64,000 nucleotides of DNA from Olavius algarvensis Delta 4 endosymbiont (GTDB lineage Bacteria > Desulfobacterota > Desulfobacteria > Desulfobacterales > CAJINA01), in the NCBI GenBank assembly GCA_905176665.1, contig CAJINA010000259.1:150363-214362 (forward strand). The letters run 5' to 3'. Below are positions 51,139-63,400 of this stretch, in pieces. Both the position numbers and the translations under genes were made by a program. The notes beneath the pieces were generated by a model. It saw nothing but the letters and a program-made list of their open reading frames with translations. It made no database searches and was not told where the DNA came from. Positions within the stretch are counted from its first letter, which is position 1. Each line of letters opens with the position of its first letter.

Positions 51139-52770
51139 TCACTTCATCCACCCGCGCAGCCGTTCCCGAAAAATCATTTCGTCACGGTCCCAGAGGCTCT
51201 GGCGCATCTGCTGGCCTTTTGTTTCGCGGATACCGCCGTAAGCCGGGTGGAAATGGTAGGCCCGGGCAGCCGGTGCGACCGCCAAACGGGCGCCGGTGCG
51301 AAACATGCGATAGCTGATATCCGTCTCTTCCCGATGTCCCACCACGGAATAGTCTAAAAAGTACCCGCCGGCTTTGCAGGCCGCGCTTTTGCGATAGAGG
51401 AAGCCGGAATTGAGGTGCTCCACCGGCACCGGTTCAGCGTTCGGGTGCAGGTTCACCTGCAAGATGCCGGACAGGAAGAGCTCATCTTTCCAATACACCC
51501 GCCCCACCTTCATCCGGTCCTCTAGCGATGTCCCTTCCGGGATGACCTGGTCTTCCGTCGGCCGTTGGGGATCGAGATAGATCGGCCCCACGGCATCATA
51601 CCCTTCAGCAATGACCGCCAGCAACTTCTCAACGCAATCGGGCTGCAGGACGACATCATCGTCCAGGCGAAATATCAGTTCGGTTGCGGCATGCTCCAGG
51701 ATACGCTGGCCGCAGTACTGGGGCCCTTTCTGGTCCCCCTGGACGATGGTTACCGGCGACCCGGAGCGTTCAAGAAGTTTTATCAGGCCCTGAACCGTTG
51801 AATTCTCACTTAAAAAATCGGTCTCCTGGCAGTCGTTGACCAGCAGCACCCGAAAACGTTGAAAGGTCTGGTTCAAAAGAGACTGGAGCAGCAGGGCCAA
51901 TTCAACCGGCCGGTCTTTGACCGGGATCCCGATCGTAAGGTCAATCGCAACCTTGGCGGGTCTCAGCGACTGCGGCAGGTCAAACTTTTCGGCATAGGGC
52001 GCATAGGGATAAATACTGTCCAGATAGTGGGTGGTTTTGCCATTGGCGTGGCATACGCAATACTTTTGCCGGTTTTCCTTGTTTACGAAATGCCGGGCAT
52101 CGGCAATCTGCATCTGGTCCAGCATGTCGGCAAAATGACTGAAGAACAGCGGCACGGACCGAAAGGCGTCCGGATAGGCGTGCATATAGAGAGCCAGTTC
52201 GGTCTGGTCGGCATAGGTGCGGCCCCGCCGCTGACCGATAAACGCGGCGATATCCGCCAACTGGCTCCCCCGGGCGCAGATGACGCCCACATTGTACACC
52301 GGTTGTTGGAAAACAGTCGGGGCCACATCCGGGTTGATGGAAAACCAGCCGCGCATGTACTCGTTGTCGCAGTTACGCATGCCTTCCTGTTCGACATATA
52401 CCCAGTCCTGGTCGTAATCCACATAGGTACGGGGATCGTCCTGGAACACCACATCGAAGACATCCGTCCTTAAAATATAGGTGTCCGGAAATTCTGCGGC
52501 CACGGGTTGAATGTACTGCCATTGATAGCACCCCAGGCCGACCCGGTTGCGCCAGAACCCCTCGGGAACGGTGACCCGGCGTATCTCCACATCGTAAGCC
52601 ACCGCAAGCCCATCGGGATAATCAGACGTCATCACCAGTATCACCCGGCCATCGTAATGCGCGCGCAGGGTTTCCAGCCAGCGCACCGCCCGGGTATCAT
52701 AACTGCAGACGCCCATGACCAGGAAGTCCTCGGAGGGATTGGCACCGTTATTCATAGTTGTCATCATCAT
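51139..52770 (-). CDS. Two-domain glycosyltransferase
   Basis: 543 aa. Residues 15-270 resemble a nucleotide-sugar transferase-like domain (MGVCSYDTRAVRWLETL, then TYILRTDVFDVVFQDDP). Residues 280-500 are a GT2 (GT-A) domain: DLTIGIPVKDRPVELALLLQSL, FRLDDDVVLQPDCVE (DxD-type motif) and a late GHREETDISYRM. It is cytoplasmic, with no membrane segments. It is the last gene of a glycosyltransferase series adjacent to the flagellin, so flagellin or surface glycan modification is likely but not shown. Start among three ATGs at 52770-52764. Confidence 0.82.
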   Translation of the reverse strand: MMMTTMNNGANPSEDFLVMGVCSYDTRAVRWLETLRAHYDGRVILVMTSDYPDGLAVAYDVEIRRVTVPEGFWRNRVGLGCYQWQYIQPVAAEFPDTYILRTDVFDVVFQDDPRTYVDYDQDWVYVEQEGMRNCDNEYMRGWFSINPDVAPTVFQQPVYNVGVICARGSQLADIAAFIGQRRGRTYADQTELALYMHAYPDAFRSVPLFFSHFADMLDQMQIADARHFVNKENRQKYCVCHANGKTTHYLDSIYPYAPYAEKFDLPQSLRPAKVAIDLTIGIPVKDRPVELALLLQSLLNQTFQRFRVLLVNDCQETDFLSENSTVQGLIKLLERSGSPVTIVQGDQKGPQYCGQRILEHAATELIFRLDDDVVLQPDCVEKLLAVIAEGYDAVGPIYLDPQRPTEDQVIPEGTSLEDRMKVGRVYWKDELFLSGILQVNLHPNAEPVPVEHLNSGFLYRKSAACKAGGYFLDYSVVGHREETDISYRMFRTGARLAVAPAARAYHFHPAYGGIRETKGQQMRQSLWDRDEMIFRERLRGWMK

Positions 52771-52890
52771 AGTCCTTGGGGACGATTGTACGCGCCTTCG
52801 GTTTTGGCTGTGAGCCCTTCGCTATTTATTTTTAGATTTAACACCAAAACACAGGCGTTAAAAGAAGCTGCCATTTTCAGGCCGCTCTTT

Positions 52891-54768
52891 TCAAAAAGTT
52901 TTAAGCATATTGTCCAATGCTGTCTGCACCGTTTTTATCACCCCACGCCAATCACCTTTTTGCTGCTGGCGAAACAATCGCATGGTGGGGTACCACGGGC
53001 TGTCACCGCGCGCCATGAGCCAGCGCCAGTCGGCCGCATAAGCCAGCAGCACCCAGACCGGCTTGCCCATGGCCCCGGCCAGGTGGGCCACCGAGGTATC
53101 AATGGAAATCACGAGGTCCATGTGCGCCATAGCAGCCGCGGTGTCACTGAAATCATCGAAATCGGTGCCCAGGTTTTCGATCAGACCGGCATCCGCAAAC
53201 CGGGCGGCCTCCTTGGCGGCCGGACCTTTCTGAAAACCGTAAAAGTGAACCCCCCTGGTCTGGAGCAGTCCCTCGAAATCGGCCAGGGCGGCGGAACGAT
53301 GCAAGCCCCTGAAATGGGTTGGGTTGCCTGACCAGACGACGCCGACCTTAACCCCCCGGCCCGGCACCCGCCGGCCCCAGCGATCCGTCATTTCCCGGTC
53401 GGCCTGAATATACGGCACCCGCCCGGGAAGGGACGTCAGGGTCGTTTGGAAGATACCCGGCAAGCTCAATAAGGGGCAATATAGGTCAAAATCCGCCGCC
53501 GGTTGCCCCGTGCCGGTACGGAGGAGCAACTGGTCGACCCCCCGGGTATTCGCCAGCAATTTCTGCAGGGGCTTTCTGGTCTCAAAAAGGACTGTCCCCC
53601 CCAGTGGTTTGACCATTTCCAGGTAGCGCACGAACTGGAGGGTATCGCCCAGCCCCTGTTCGTCATGCACCAGGAGGCGTTGGCCCTCAAACGGCCGGCC
53701 ATCCCATTTGGGCTTGTCCAGCCGCACGGGATAGTTCGCGGCCCAGTCACGTTTATCGAAACGTTTTTCATACCCGGGCCAGCCCTTTTCCAGGTTCCCC
53801 TCCAAAAGGTACACCAGCCCCAGGTTGAACGCTGCTTCGGCCTGACCGGCGTCCAGGTCCAGGGCCCGCCGATGATGCTTTTTGGCCAGGTCCAACTGCC
53901 GGTCAGCGTAGTAGGCCGTGCCGAGACTGGTATGCGCACCGGCATAGTCCGGATTCAGCCAGATGGCCTTTTTATAGCAGTCCCGGGCTTCCCCGGTTTG
54001 CCCAAGATTTACCAGGGCATTGCCCAGCCCGTTCCAGGGTTCCGGCCGGTTCGGTTTTACACGAATCGCTTGCCGATATTTGTCGGCAGCCTCGGCATAG
54101 CGCCCCAGAACGGAAAGCGCCTCCCCCAGGTTGTGATAAGCTTCCTGAAAATCCGGATCCAGTGCAATGGCCTTTTCCAGGCCGGCCACGGCAGCCTGCA
54201 TCTGTCCGGAATATCGATAAACATTGGCCAGATTGTAATGGGTAACGGGATCTTCCGGCGTCAGCTCGAGGGCCGCCTTAAAACTGTTCAGCGAATCCGG
54301 CAAGCGCCCCTGCTTGTAAAATGTCAACCCCAGACTGTTATAGTAATCAGCCTGCTGCGGTTCAATCCGAATGGCCTTTTCAAAACTGTCGGCCGCTTCC
54401 CCCCAGTCGCCTTTTTCCCTGAGCAGCAGTCCCAGATTATGGTAAGCTCTGGAAAAACGGGGATTCAGTCGAATGGCCGCACGAAAATGGTCGCTTGCCA
54501 GGCTGAACCGGCCGACATGAATGCAGCAATTGCCGGCATTGTAGTGGGTATCGACGTTTTCGGGGGCCTCAACCAGAGCCTGTTGATAATAATCAAGGGC
54601 GAGGTCGAAAAACCGGTTTTCCTGATGCAGCAAACCGAGATTGTACAGCATCTCGGCCGGAGCCGGCGCCTGCTTCAAAAGCTGGCTGCAGACCTCGGCG
54701 GCCAGTTCCGGTTGGCCGGTCTTCAATAGCGTTGCCGCCTGTTTCATCATTTCCCGGGTCTGGTTCAT
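52891..54768 (-). CDS. TPR protein with GT9/GT41-like glycosyltransferase domain
   Basis: 625 aa. Residues 1-330 contain about nine TPR units (AEMLYNLGLLHQENRFFDLALDYYQQAL pattern). Residues 340-620 look like a GT-B glycosyltransferase: LVHDEQGLGDTLQFVRYL, VGVVWSGNPTHFRGLHRSA, MDLVISIDTSVAHLAGAMGKPVWVLL. The TPR plus GT-B plan recalls protein O-GlcNAc transferases and bacterial relatives that modify flagellin. Acceptor and donor are unknown. It starts 4 bp after the upstream gene's stop. Confidence 0.82.
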   Translation of the reverse strand: MNQTREMMKQAATLLKTGQPELAAEVCSQLLKQAPAPAEMLYNLGLLHQENRFFDLALDYYQQALVEAPENVDTHYNAGNCCIHVGRFSLASDHFRAAIRLNPRFSRAYHNLGLLLREKGDWGEAADSFEKAIRIEPQQADYYNSLGLTFYKQGRLPDSLNSFKAALELTPEDPVTHYNLANVYRYSGQMQAAVAGLEKAIALDPDFQEAYHNLGEALSVLGRYAEAADKYRQAIRVKPNRPEPWNGLGNALVNLGQTGEARDCYKKAIWLNPDYAGAHTSLGTAYYADRQLDLAKKHHRRALDLDAGQAEAAFNLGLVYLLEGNLEKGWPGYEKRFDKRDWAANYPVRLDKPKWDGRPFEGQRLLVHDEQGLGDTLQFVRYLEMVKPLGGTVLFETRKPLQKLLANTRGVDQLLLRTGTGQPAADFDLYCPLLSLPGIFQTTLTSLPGRVPYIQADREMTDRWGRRVPGRGVKVGVVWSGNPTHFRGLHRSAALADFEGLLQTRGVHFYGFQKGPAAKEAARFADAGLIENLGTDFDDFSDTAAAMAHMDLVISIDTSVAHLAGAMGKPVWVLLAYAADWRWLMARGDSPWYPTMRLFRQQQKGDWRGVIKTVQTALDNMLKTF

Positions 54769-54772
54769 GGGT

Positions 54773-57427
54773 CTATACAGGTATTAAGGTCTGCAAAGCA
54801 CGGGCAAAGGTGCTTTGCCCGGCTTTTTCCATTCCCTGGGCCAGCGTATGCGCAGCCTCCGGCAACCCCGCAGCGATGCCGGTGTGCTGCAATTTTCCCA
54901 GGGCTGCCCGGGCTTGCTCGTCTTCACCGGCGCAGCAACAGGCTGCCGCCAGGATGAACCGGGCTGCAAAATAATCCGGCTGCTGTTCCACGAGTTGTTC
55001 CAGTACGCCGATGGCGCCCCGGGCGTCGCCCCTATAAAACATACTCAGTGCGAGGTTAAAATGGCTCTCTTTAATGGCGGGATCCATCTTTTGGGCTTGG
55101 CGGGCCATCTGGAGCGCTTTTGCATACTCACCGAGTTCCAGGTAGACGGTCCCCAAGTTTATATACGTATGCGCCCGCCCGGGTTCAAGGGTTAAAAGGT
55201 GCTCCCAGAGCCGGGCTGCTTCCGGGTAGTCCCCCAGGGTCTGCGCCTGGATCGCCAGTTCACGGATGCCGGTGGGGCTGTCTTGCAAAGCCTCCAGTTT
55301 CTTTAGGCCAATTTTATAATACGTCGCGCCCTTGGCCTGGCTCCGGGCGTAGTTCAGCTTGCCATAGTGGTGAACGGGAATGTCGCAGGCCACCACGGGG
55401 ATCCCGGCCGCTTCCAGCGATGGTTCCACCATCTCGTGGACCGGATAGACAAAATGTAACCGGCGGTCGTTGGGAAACAGGCGGACCTTTTCGCTGGGCA
55501 TCCACCCCAGGCCGGCCTCCTCCGGGTAGTGCCCGTCGTTGGGCTGCCAGCCGATGACATCCATTAACTTGAGATAATTGCGGGTGGTCACGGCATACGC
55601 CACGGGGTCGGATGCGGGGCGCTGCAGCAAAAGCCTTACGGCTTCATGGTCCAACGGTGAAAGCACCTCGTCCGCGTCTATACTGAAAATCCACCGGGCC
55701 CGGGCCTGCCGGGCGGCGAAGTTCTTTGCGGCGGCAAAATCGTCACACCACTTGAAATCATATACCCGGGCACCAAAGACCCGGGCAATATCACGGGTCC
55801 TGTCTCGTGAGCCGGTATCCACAATGACAATTTCATCGGCAACCGGCTTGATGCTATGCAGACAGCGGGGCAGGTCCGTCTCTTCATCCCGCACGATCAG
55901 ACAAAAGCAAACCGTTGAACCGTTTTTCTGAAGCGGTCCATCCGCCAACTGTTCCCGAACAGCCAACGCGGCGGTCAACAATCCCTCATCAGGGCTGAAA
56001 TCCACCAGAGCCGATTCGATGACGCCCATGGCCAGATCCGGTTGGCCGGATTTGAGCAGGATATCGATCAGCAGGTAACGCAGGCGACGGCTGGAACGGC
56101 ATATGGCCGCCGCGGCTAAGAAAAACGGCAGCGCGCGCCGATAGTCCTGCCCCTGGGAAATGGCCGCGTGGTAGGCGGTTGCGTTCCGGTCCACATCCGG
56201 GGAAAGCACAAACCCACGTTCCAGCCAATCCAGGGCTTCTGTCGAGGCGCCGTGGTCCGCTTTCAACTTGCCCAGCGCCGTGTGGCTGTCGCCGAAACCG
56301 GGATCCAGCGCAATGCTCTTTCGAAATGACCTTTCCGCACGGTCTGGCTGGCCCGCATCCATCTGTAAAGCGCCTTGCAACCACCATCCCGCCGCACAGC
56401 CGTCATCGGCCGATAGGAGGCGGTCCACTACCGAACGGGCCTGCTCGGGTTGCGCCATGTCCCGCCGGCAGATCGCGGTGATCAGTTCACCCGCCGGGCG
56501 AGACGGTTCATCCGGCATTTCCTGCAAGGTTTGCAGCGCATCCTCAATCCGCCCGGTCGCGGCCAGCATATCAGCAAGGTCCAGATACAATTTATGTTCC
56601 GCAGGAAAAAGCCCGATGCCTTCTAGATACAGCTCAACGGCCCGGTCCAGATTTTCCCGCTGGCGAGCCTGATGCGCCTGGGCACACAAAGACAGGGCCT
56701 CGTAATGCTTGCGCCGGTCACTTTCCGGTTCGAGGCTCTCCCATTTGTCTCGCAAGGCCTTTTGCCAGCGGTGCGACTGGACCCGTTTATCGGCGGCCAC
56801 AAGAATGTCGCCGGCCAGGTAATTTTGATAGCCGGCCATTTCAGCCCGCAGGCAGAGGTCTGCCAGAGCCACGTCCATATCTTCACAAGTTTCATCCAGA
56901 TACCCCAGGGCCCGCACAGTTGCCAGTTTGCCTCCCAAGCAGCCTACCCCGGGATTGCGAACGGCCACGCGCTGGTTACGGCAGCGGGATTGGAGAGCCG
57001 CGTTTAAATCGCCGGTCGATCCGGCCAGGTCGGTTGGCGTACAAAGCGGGATCTGCAACCCGGCATAATGTGAGTCCATGAGCGGACCGACCAAACCTGC
57101 TTGAGGGGCCGTTTCCAGACACCTTCCCAAAGCCTCGATCCACCCGTCCGCCACCCGGATAGTACTTCCAACCATGTAAACCTGATGCCACTTACCCTGC
57201 TTCAAAACGGTATTACAGGCCTTCACCGCACGCTTACCGCCCCGGCTGTCGATAACCTGCAGATCCCCGTCCCCCCGCCATCTACCATCAGACTGAGAAT
57301 CCCGGCCAGGGGCAGCGTCTATGACGAGTAGTCGGTATTCCCCGTTTGTGCAGGCGCGGATGGCCTCTAGGCAGCCAGGCATCCGACCCGGGGAACGATG
57401 GATAACGATTATTGCGGTCAGCGGCAT
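54773..57427 (-). CDS. GT2 glycosyltransferase with TPR arrays
   Basis: About 884 aa. Residues 1-220 look like a GT2-type fold (LTAIIVIHRSPGRMPGCLEAI, then a GCLGGKLATVRALGYLDETCEDMDVAL stretch in outline). Residues 250-500 are TPRs. Residues 515-740 form a second GT2 domain of the SunS-like type (CFCLIVRDEETDLPRCLHSI, IVDTGSRDRTRDIA, WIFSIDADEVLSP). TPRs follow to the end. The ATG at 57427 is chosen; a TTG at 57439 is an alternative and neither has a good ribosome binding site. Confidence 0.78.
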   Translation of the reverse strand: MPLTAIIVIHRSPGRMPGCLEAIRACTNGEYRLLVIDAAPGRDSQSDGRWRGDGDLQVIDSRGGKRAVKACNTVLKQGKWHQVYMVGSTIRVADGWIEALGRCLETAPQAGLVGPLMDSHYAGLQIPLCTPTDLAGSTGDLNAALQSRCRNQRVAVRNPGVGCLGGKLATVRALGYLDETCEDMDVALADLCLRAEMAGYQNYLAGDILVAADKRVQSHRWQKALRDKWESLEPESDRRKHYEALSLCAQAHQARQRENLDRAVELYLEGIGLFPAEHKLYLDLADMLAATGRIEDALQTLQEMPDEPSRPAGELITAICRRDMAQPEQARSVVDRLLSADDGCAAGWWLQGALQMDAGQPDRAERSFRKSIALDPGFGDSHTALGKLKADHGASTEALDWLERGFVLSPDVDRNATAYHAAISQGQDYRRALPFFLAAAAICRSSRRLRYLLIDILLKSGQPDLAMGVIESALVDFSPDEGLLTAALAVREQLADGPLQKNGSTVCFCLIVRDEETDLPRCLHSIKPVADEIVIVDTGSRDRTRDIARVFGARVYDFKWCDDFAAAKNFAARQARARWIFSIDADEVLSPLDHEAVRLLLQRPASDPVAYAVTTRNYLKLMDVIGWQPNDGHYPEEAGLGWMPSEKVRLFPNDRRLHFVYPVHEMVEPSLEAAGIPVVACDIPVHHYGKLNYARSQAKGATYYKIGLKKLEALQDSPTGIRELAIQAQTLGDYPEAARLWEHLLTLEPGRAHTYINLGTVYLELGEYAKALQMARQAQKMDPAIKESHFNLALSMFYRGDARGAIGVLEQLVEQQPDYFAARFILAAACCCAGEDEQARAALGKLQHTGIAAGLPEAAHTLAQGMEKAGQSTFARALQTLIPV

Positions 57428-57466
57428 GTGGGTTTTCAAGTCGAAACGGACAACAGCGACCGATTT

Positions 57467-60400
57467 CTATCCGGTCTTTTTCATTTCGTCCACCAGTTGG
57501 CGGATCTGTGAATTCCAGGGTTCTACATTCAAGGCCATGTCGTAAAAGCCACGCGCATCGTCAGGTTTATCCAAGCGTTCGCAGATCTGGCCCAAAGCAG
57601 CCAAGATTTCCACATCGTCAGGTTCCTGCGCCAGAAGATCGACGTATATTTGCATCCCCTCTTCCAGCCGCCCCTGCGCTATGCAGTAGAAATCCGCCAG
57701 GTTCTTACGGTAGACCGCATTGCCCGGATCAATCTCAACCGCCTTCTCGTAATGAGCAGCCGCGGCCTGCACATCGCCGGTCTGGTAATGCAAAACCCCC
57801 AGGTCATTATGCACCACGGCCAGGTCCGGATGCAGGGCAACGAGTTCCTGCAGCTTAGCCAGGGCTTCGGCTGTCTGGCCGTTTTCAGCAAGACCTTGCG
57901 CTTGAGTATATTTTTCTTCAACAGAGTGGTCTGCCTCAGATGGCTGTTTCCCGGTTTCAACATCCTCAAGCAACTGTTTTATCTCTGCGTTCCAAGGTTC
58001 AACAGCCTGGGCTTGATTATAAAAGTGGCGGGCATCCTCTTTACGGCCAAGCATGGCGCAGACCTTTCCCATGGTTAACAGCGTTTCCAGATCGTCTGGC
58101 TCAACGGCCAGTATTTCGTTATAGAGTTCCAGAGCCGCCTCGATTTGCTTCATCTCAACACATCTAAAATCGGCCAGGTTCTTTTTGAAGGTAATGTTTT
58201 GAGGTTCAAGCGTCACTGCCCGTTCATAGGCAGCCAGTGACTTTTCTTTATTGCCTGCCTGGTAGTACAACACGCCGAGATCATTGTAAGCCAGAGCATG
58301 TCCGGGATAGGCGGCCACCAGAGATTCCAACTGCCGACAGGCGGCGACCGCATCGCCCTGTTCCACCAGATTCTGCGCGTGATTGTATAACGCTTCGGGC
58401 GATTCCGTCTTCTCGGCGGTGACAACAGGACCGCCAGCTGGCATCAGATTTTCAAGGTAACGCTGTACTTCGGTGTTACCCGGATCCAGCTCTAAAATGC
58501 GCGCATAATAGGTTTTGGCTTCACCGAATTCTTTCTCGGCCAGATGAATGTGTCCCAAAATCGTCAGGACGGTCGTGTCCACCGGGTCCAGCGCCACCAG
58601 CCTTTTATAAACCGCCAGGGCAGCCCGGCTATCCTGCATAATGGAGTAGTAAAAGTCCGCCAGGTTCTTTAAATATGAAGTGTTGGCCGGATCGAGGTCA
58701 GTGGCCGCCTTGAAATTCTCAAGAGCCTTCGGGTTTTCGCCCGTGCGGCAGTACATAATGCCCAGATCGTTATGGATCACAGCAGCATTTACCGAGCCCT
58801 GCAGTTTTTCCTCCATGTAGGCGACCAGGGCGGCTTCCGTTTCCGGGGAACACACCGCTGGGTTTGAAGTTTTCATGAATGTATCTCCTTTTTTCTGGAA
58901 AACAGATGCCGTCGGTTGTTTGCTTTTACGATGTGCATCCAAATCAATAATTACGGTCCCGGATTCTTTCGCGGCAACCGATTTATGCTGTTTTTGTTTT
59001 GCAATCTGCCGGTGTGCTCCAGACTGTGTTCGATCGCTGTCTATACCGGATTCGTCAGAAACGGAGATAAAATGCTTCGATGGTTCAAACCCGCTGCGGA
59101 CAGCATCTTTGATTTCCCAGGATGAACCATAGGGCAGATCTTCCGACAGATTCCATTTATGTTTGAAAATCTCCCAATTCTTCTTGAGGCTGGCCTCGTA
59201 ATCCAGGTTGGCGCTCCTGAAAGTACGATTTCCAAAATGATGGATAAAACAGTCCTTGGCTATACAGGAACCATAGCCGGCCAGAACAGCGCGCAGGCTG
59301 AAATCATCATCCTCGAAATTGCCCAGCCCATAGCGGGCATCCAGCCCGCCAATTCTGTCCACGACCTCCTTTTTAATCAACATACAAAACCCGACAACCC
59401 GTGGAAGTCTCTTGATTTGTCCGGCATTTTCAAGGGCAAGTTCTGCAGCGAACGTATCCAGACCGTCCAGGCTGGTCGTATCGTATGACACATCCTTGGT
59501 CAGCTGTGGTCCGGCGACATAGTTGGACAAGGGACCGACGATACCGATATCAAGATTTTTTTCCGCACAGGCCAGGAGGCGCTCAAGCCAGCCGGACGTC
59601 ACCACCACATCATTGTTAAGCAGGAGAAGGTATTCCCCCCGGGCAATGGCCAGCCCCTGATTGTTGCCGGCTGCGAAACCCGTATTTTCTCTATTGGCCA
59701 CCAGCCGGTAGTGCGCGTGCGCCTCGCTGAGCTTTTTCAGATAGTCCTGCGTACCATCTGTGGAACCGTTGTCTACAAAGATGATCTCATGGGGGAGCTC
59801 CGTGTGGGCCTGGATGGACGCGATACACTTTTTTGTATAGTCCAGCGCATTATGGGCCAGGATGATCATGGAAACTACGGGTCGTGATTTCTCCGGCGCC
59901 GCTGCCCTCGAATCCATCTGACTTTTTACGAGGTATTGATAATGGTTGGCTTCCTTGGTAAATTTCTCCATGTCAAAACCACTCTTCATTAAGCCGGTCG
60001 CAAGCGCGGCCGGTATTTTCTGGCGGCCGAATCGGGTTGCCTGCATCTCAAGGATGTCAAATCCTGTCTGTTTGAAAAGGGTTTTTATGGATTCACGCGT
60101 GAAGAATTTCAGGTGGGTACGATCAAGAATGCCGGCATCCTCATACTCCCACTGACCGGCGAGCAGGTTTTTAACGACGGACCAATGCGCAACATTGGGA
60201 ATACTGGCGATGACCTCCCCGCGCGCTGTCAACTTGTCCTGGATATCGTGCAGCACCTGCTCCGGATGTTGCAGATGTTCCAAAACATCTGCAAAAATGA
60301 CACAGTCAAAATACCCATCCGGCAACTGCGCAATGGCTTGCTCCACCGGAGCCGCGATCACACGATCCAGACCCTCTTCAGCCCGCCGGGCAGCGGTGGT

Positions 60401-63400
60401 AACCGGCTCGATGCCCCAAACCTCGGCATTCAGCTTCCTTTTGATCTCGCCTGCCATCCTTCCGGCTGCGCAACCCACATCCAGGATCACCCGGGCATCT
60501 TTGGATACCAGGGCCTGGACCTCCGGTCGGGTAAATTCATGGTACCCTTCTGATGAGGAACGCCCGGCAGACTGGACCTGGCGGCAGGCTTTAGCACGAT
60601 TGTACAGAATCAGATCAGCGGACTTTTTTAGAAAATTGTGTTCTGTATCCGCCACCTTATCATACTGGTCGTGCCATCTGGCCTCCCTTTCGTAAGTGTC
60701 GAAACGGGATTTGCGCTCTGCAAAGACTTTCTGCAGTCCATGCGACTGCGATCTGATCGCGTAGTGCCTGAGAATGAAAGGCGTCGGATAGACTTTCCGG
60801 CCTTCGAACGCCACTGCATGCCCGCCCGATTTCCATAGATTGAAGGTCTGGCCGTAATTCTTCCAGCACTTGATCTGTACGTTGTTGAATGTGTGAATAT
60901 CAGGATCGTAGTGGGTCAGGCATTCCCTGACATCCTGCCCGGGTTTGAAATCGTTGCCGGTCGGTTTAAAGTCGTAAATTTTAAAATTGATGGCATTGTA
61001 CCCCTCACGATCGACCCGCTCGATACCCGCCCTCAATTTTATCCCCGGCCAGGGCGCCTCCCTGAATTCATCCGCATCCGTATGGAGGTACCAACCAGGC
61101 CCCATCTCGGCGGCCAGCGCCTGTTTGCGACGCAAAATATGCCGCCAGGCATAGACATCCCGCGGAATTTTCAGGCCGGCATCTTCCGGAAAGGCCTCGA
61201 TCCGGATAACACCCTTGCCTTCCCATTTGCGGACCTCTGCCAGGGTGTTGTCCGTACTGTGATGATCGATGAAGATGACGTTAATGTCCTGTTCGACGAG
61301 ATCCCGGATCACATGATAAATGACGTCACCTTCGTTGTAAGCTGCAATAATGGCGGTGATGGGTATCTTGTCCTTCAGGACTCCGGCGGTTTGCTCGGCC
61401 GGCCGTTCGGCCGTCACGAGGAAGTTGCTGTCAAGCGGCGGCAGCCCACTTTTGCCTTTGGGCCAGTGGCGGTTGCGGACCCGCTGTACCTCCTGCATAC
61501 TTGTTTTGAGGTTGGCATGTTCCACGCTGCCCGGCGCATTCAGATAGAGCCCGAGAGGCTCATCCCCGTGGACAAAAACTTCGTCACCGGCCATGCGCAA
61601 CCAGAAGTCGTAATCCCCGGCAACCACCAACTCTTCATCGAACCAGCCGTAGCGGTCATGGGCCGAGCGCCGCCACATGGGATGCGGTCCTATATAATTA
61701 CCTCTGAACAGGAGGGCCGGATCGAATTCCGGCCACTTGAATGTTCCGCTGAGCGGTGCCGAACCGTAGACCCCATTTTCCAGGGGGGTCACATGGCTGT
61801 TCCTATAGGCTAAAATGGCCTGCGGATTTGCTTCCAGTGCGGCCACAAGCTTCTCGCAAGCATCCCTGCAATGCCGGTCATCGGCATTGGCATTGGTGAC
61901 ATATTTTCCGCCGGCTGCCCGGATGCCCCTGTTCCAGGCCTGGTAAACTGTCTCCCGCTGCTCGGTTCGAATATATTTAATATTGCGGTATCTCTCCTTA
62001 AACTCGCCGATAATGTCACCTTCATTCTCTTCGGATCCGCTGTCAACGACAATGATTTCCAACCGCTCTGCAATGGTCTGGGCTTCCAGGTCTTCGAGAC
62101 AGCCACGGATAAAGCGTTCCGAATTGTAAGTGGACACGATGGCGGATACAAGCCACTCCCCCTTTTTCGCAGAGCGCCTTTCGGAGGCCGGCATGGTTTC
62201 AACATCTGCCGAAATCGTATCCGGATCCAGTTCGCGCCACCTGGGGTGTTCTTTTGAGGAAGCGGCCTTAAAATCTTGTTGGAATATGATGCGCGGCCGA
62301 TGCGTTGATTCTGCCAACGCCCGCCGGATAGCCCCGGTAAGGACAGGCGGGTTCACCCCCTGGATGCAATGTGCTTGTGAATAGGCACATTTCCAGTCAC
62401 ACCGGTAGCAGTCCAGCGGCAGGCAGGCCACCGTCGTGAGCGGCGAATAAGGCATAAACCGTCCGAAGTGCCCGCCCCCCAGCAGGAGGACATTCGGTGT
62501 CTCAACCGCGCACGCCATGTGGGCCAGACCCGTTTCGGCCCCAACTGCCAGCCGGCAGCGTTTCAGCAGGGCTGCGGCTTGACGCAGGGTTGTGCGGCCG
62601 CACAGATTGATCGTGCCGTTGTTGTCGACTTGATCGAGGTTTTCCTGGTTGATGGCCGCATCCCCGGCAGCCCCCAGAGCGATGACTGCGAAATCATTCT
62701 CCCGGCATACCGGTGACAATGCATCCCCGTAGTGATGGTACCTGCGGACTTCGTTCAGGGCGCCGGCAAACAGGGCTATCGTCTTTTCAGGTTTCAAATT
62801 CTCGGTTTTAAACCACTGATCCGCAAAGGCTTCATCCTGTTCCGTCAGGTGCAGCCTTGGCTGCAGCGGCGGTGCGTCGATTCCGATTGCATTCAGGAAA
62901 ATCCGATGCATATCCAGCTCGGATTTGTTCCCGAGACTATCCGGCAGGACCTGCGTATAGAAAGGGTTGTGCTTCTCACGCTCGGTCGCGGTAATATTGC
63001 AAAGGTTCCCCTGAAATGCGATCCGTGTCTTTGCCTGACTGCCCAGCGTAAAAAGATCAGTCAGGGGTTCCCGGGAATAGACGGGATTCAGGGCGATGTC
63101 GGCTCGCAATTTTTGGAGTTGCCTGATAATTCCGGATCGATATGCCGCATCCGCATCGGCACGTTGTTTGTCGAAGGAAATCATGCGGTCCACGTATGGG
63201 GAGGGTGCGTACAACTCGGCGATTTGAGCCTGGCAAAGTACCGTAATCTCTGAGGTCGGGTACGTTTCCTTGATCTGTCGGACGATGGGCATGGACAGCA
63301 GGTTGTCGCCGATAGCATCCGTACGAACATAGAGAATTCTAGTTGCCTTGTCCAAAACGGGTGTCGTTGGGCCTCCTGTTCCGGGGGGACCAGGATGGTT

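Noticed and set aside
53503..54729. Long plus-strand open frame (408 codons) opposite the TPR-GT gene
   Set aside because: It mirrors a repeat-rich GC-rich gene on the other strand and has no recognisable domain or ribosome binding site.
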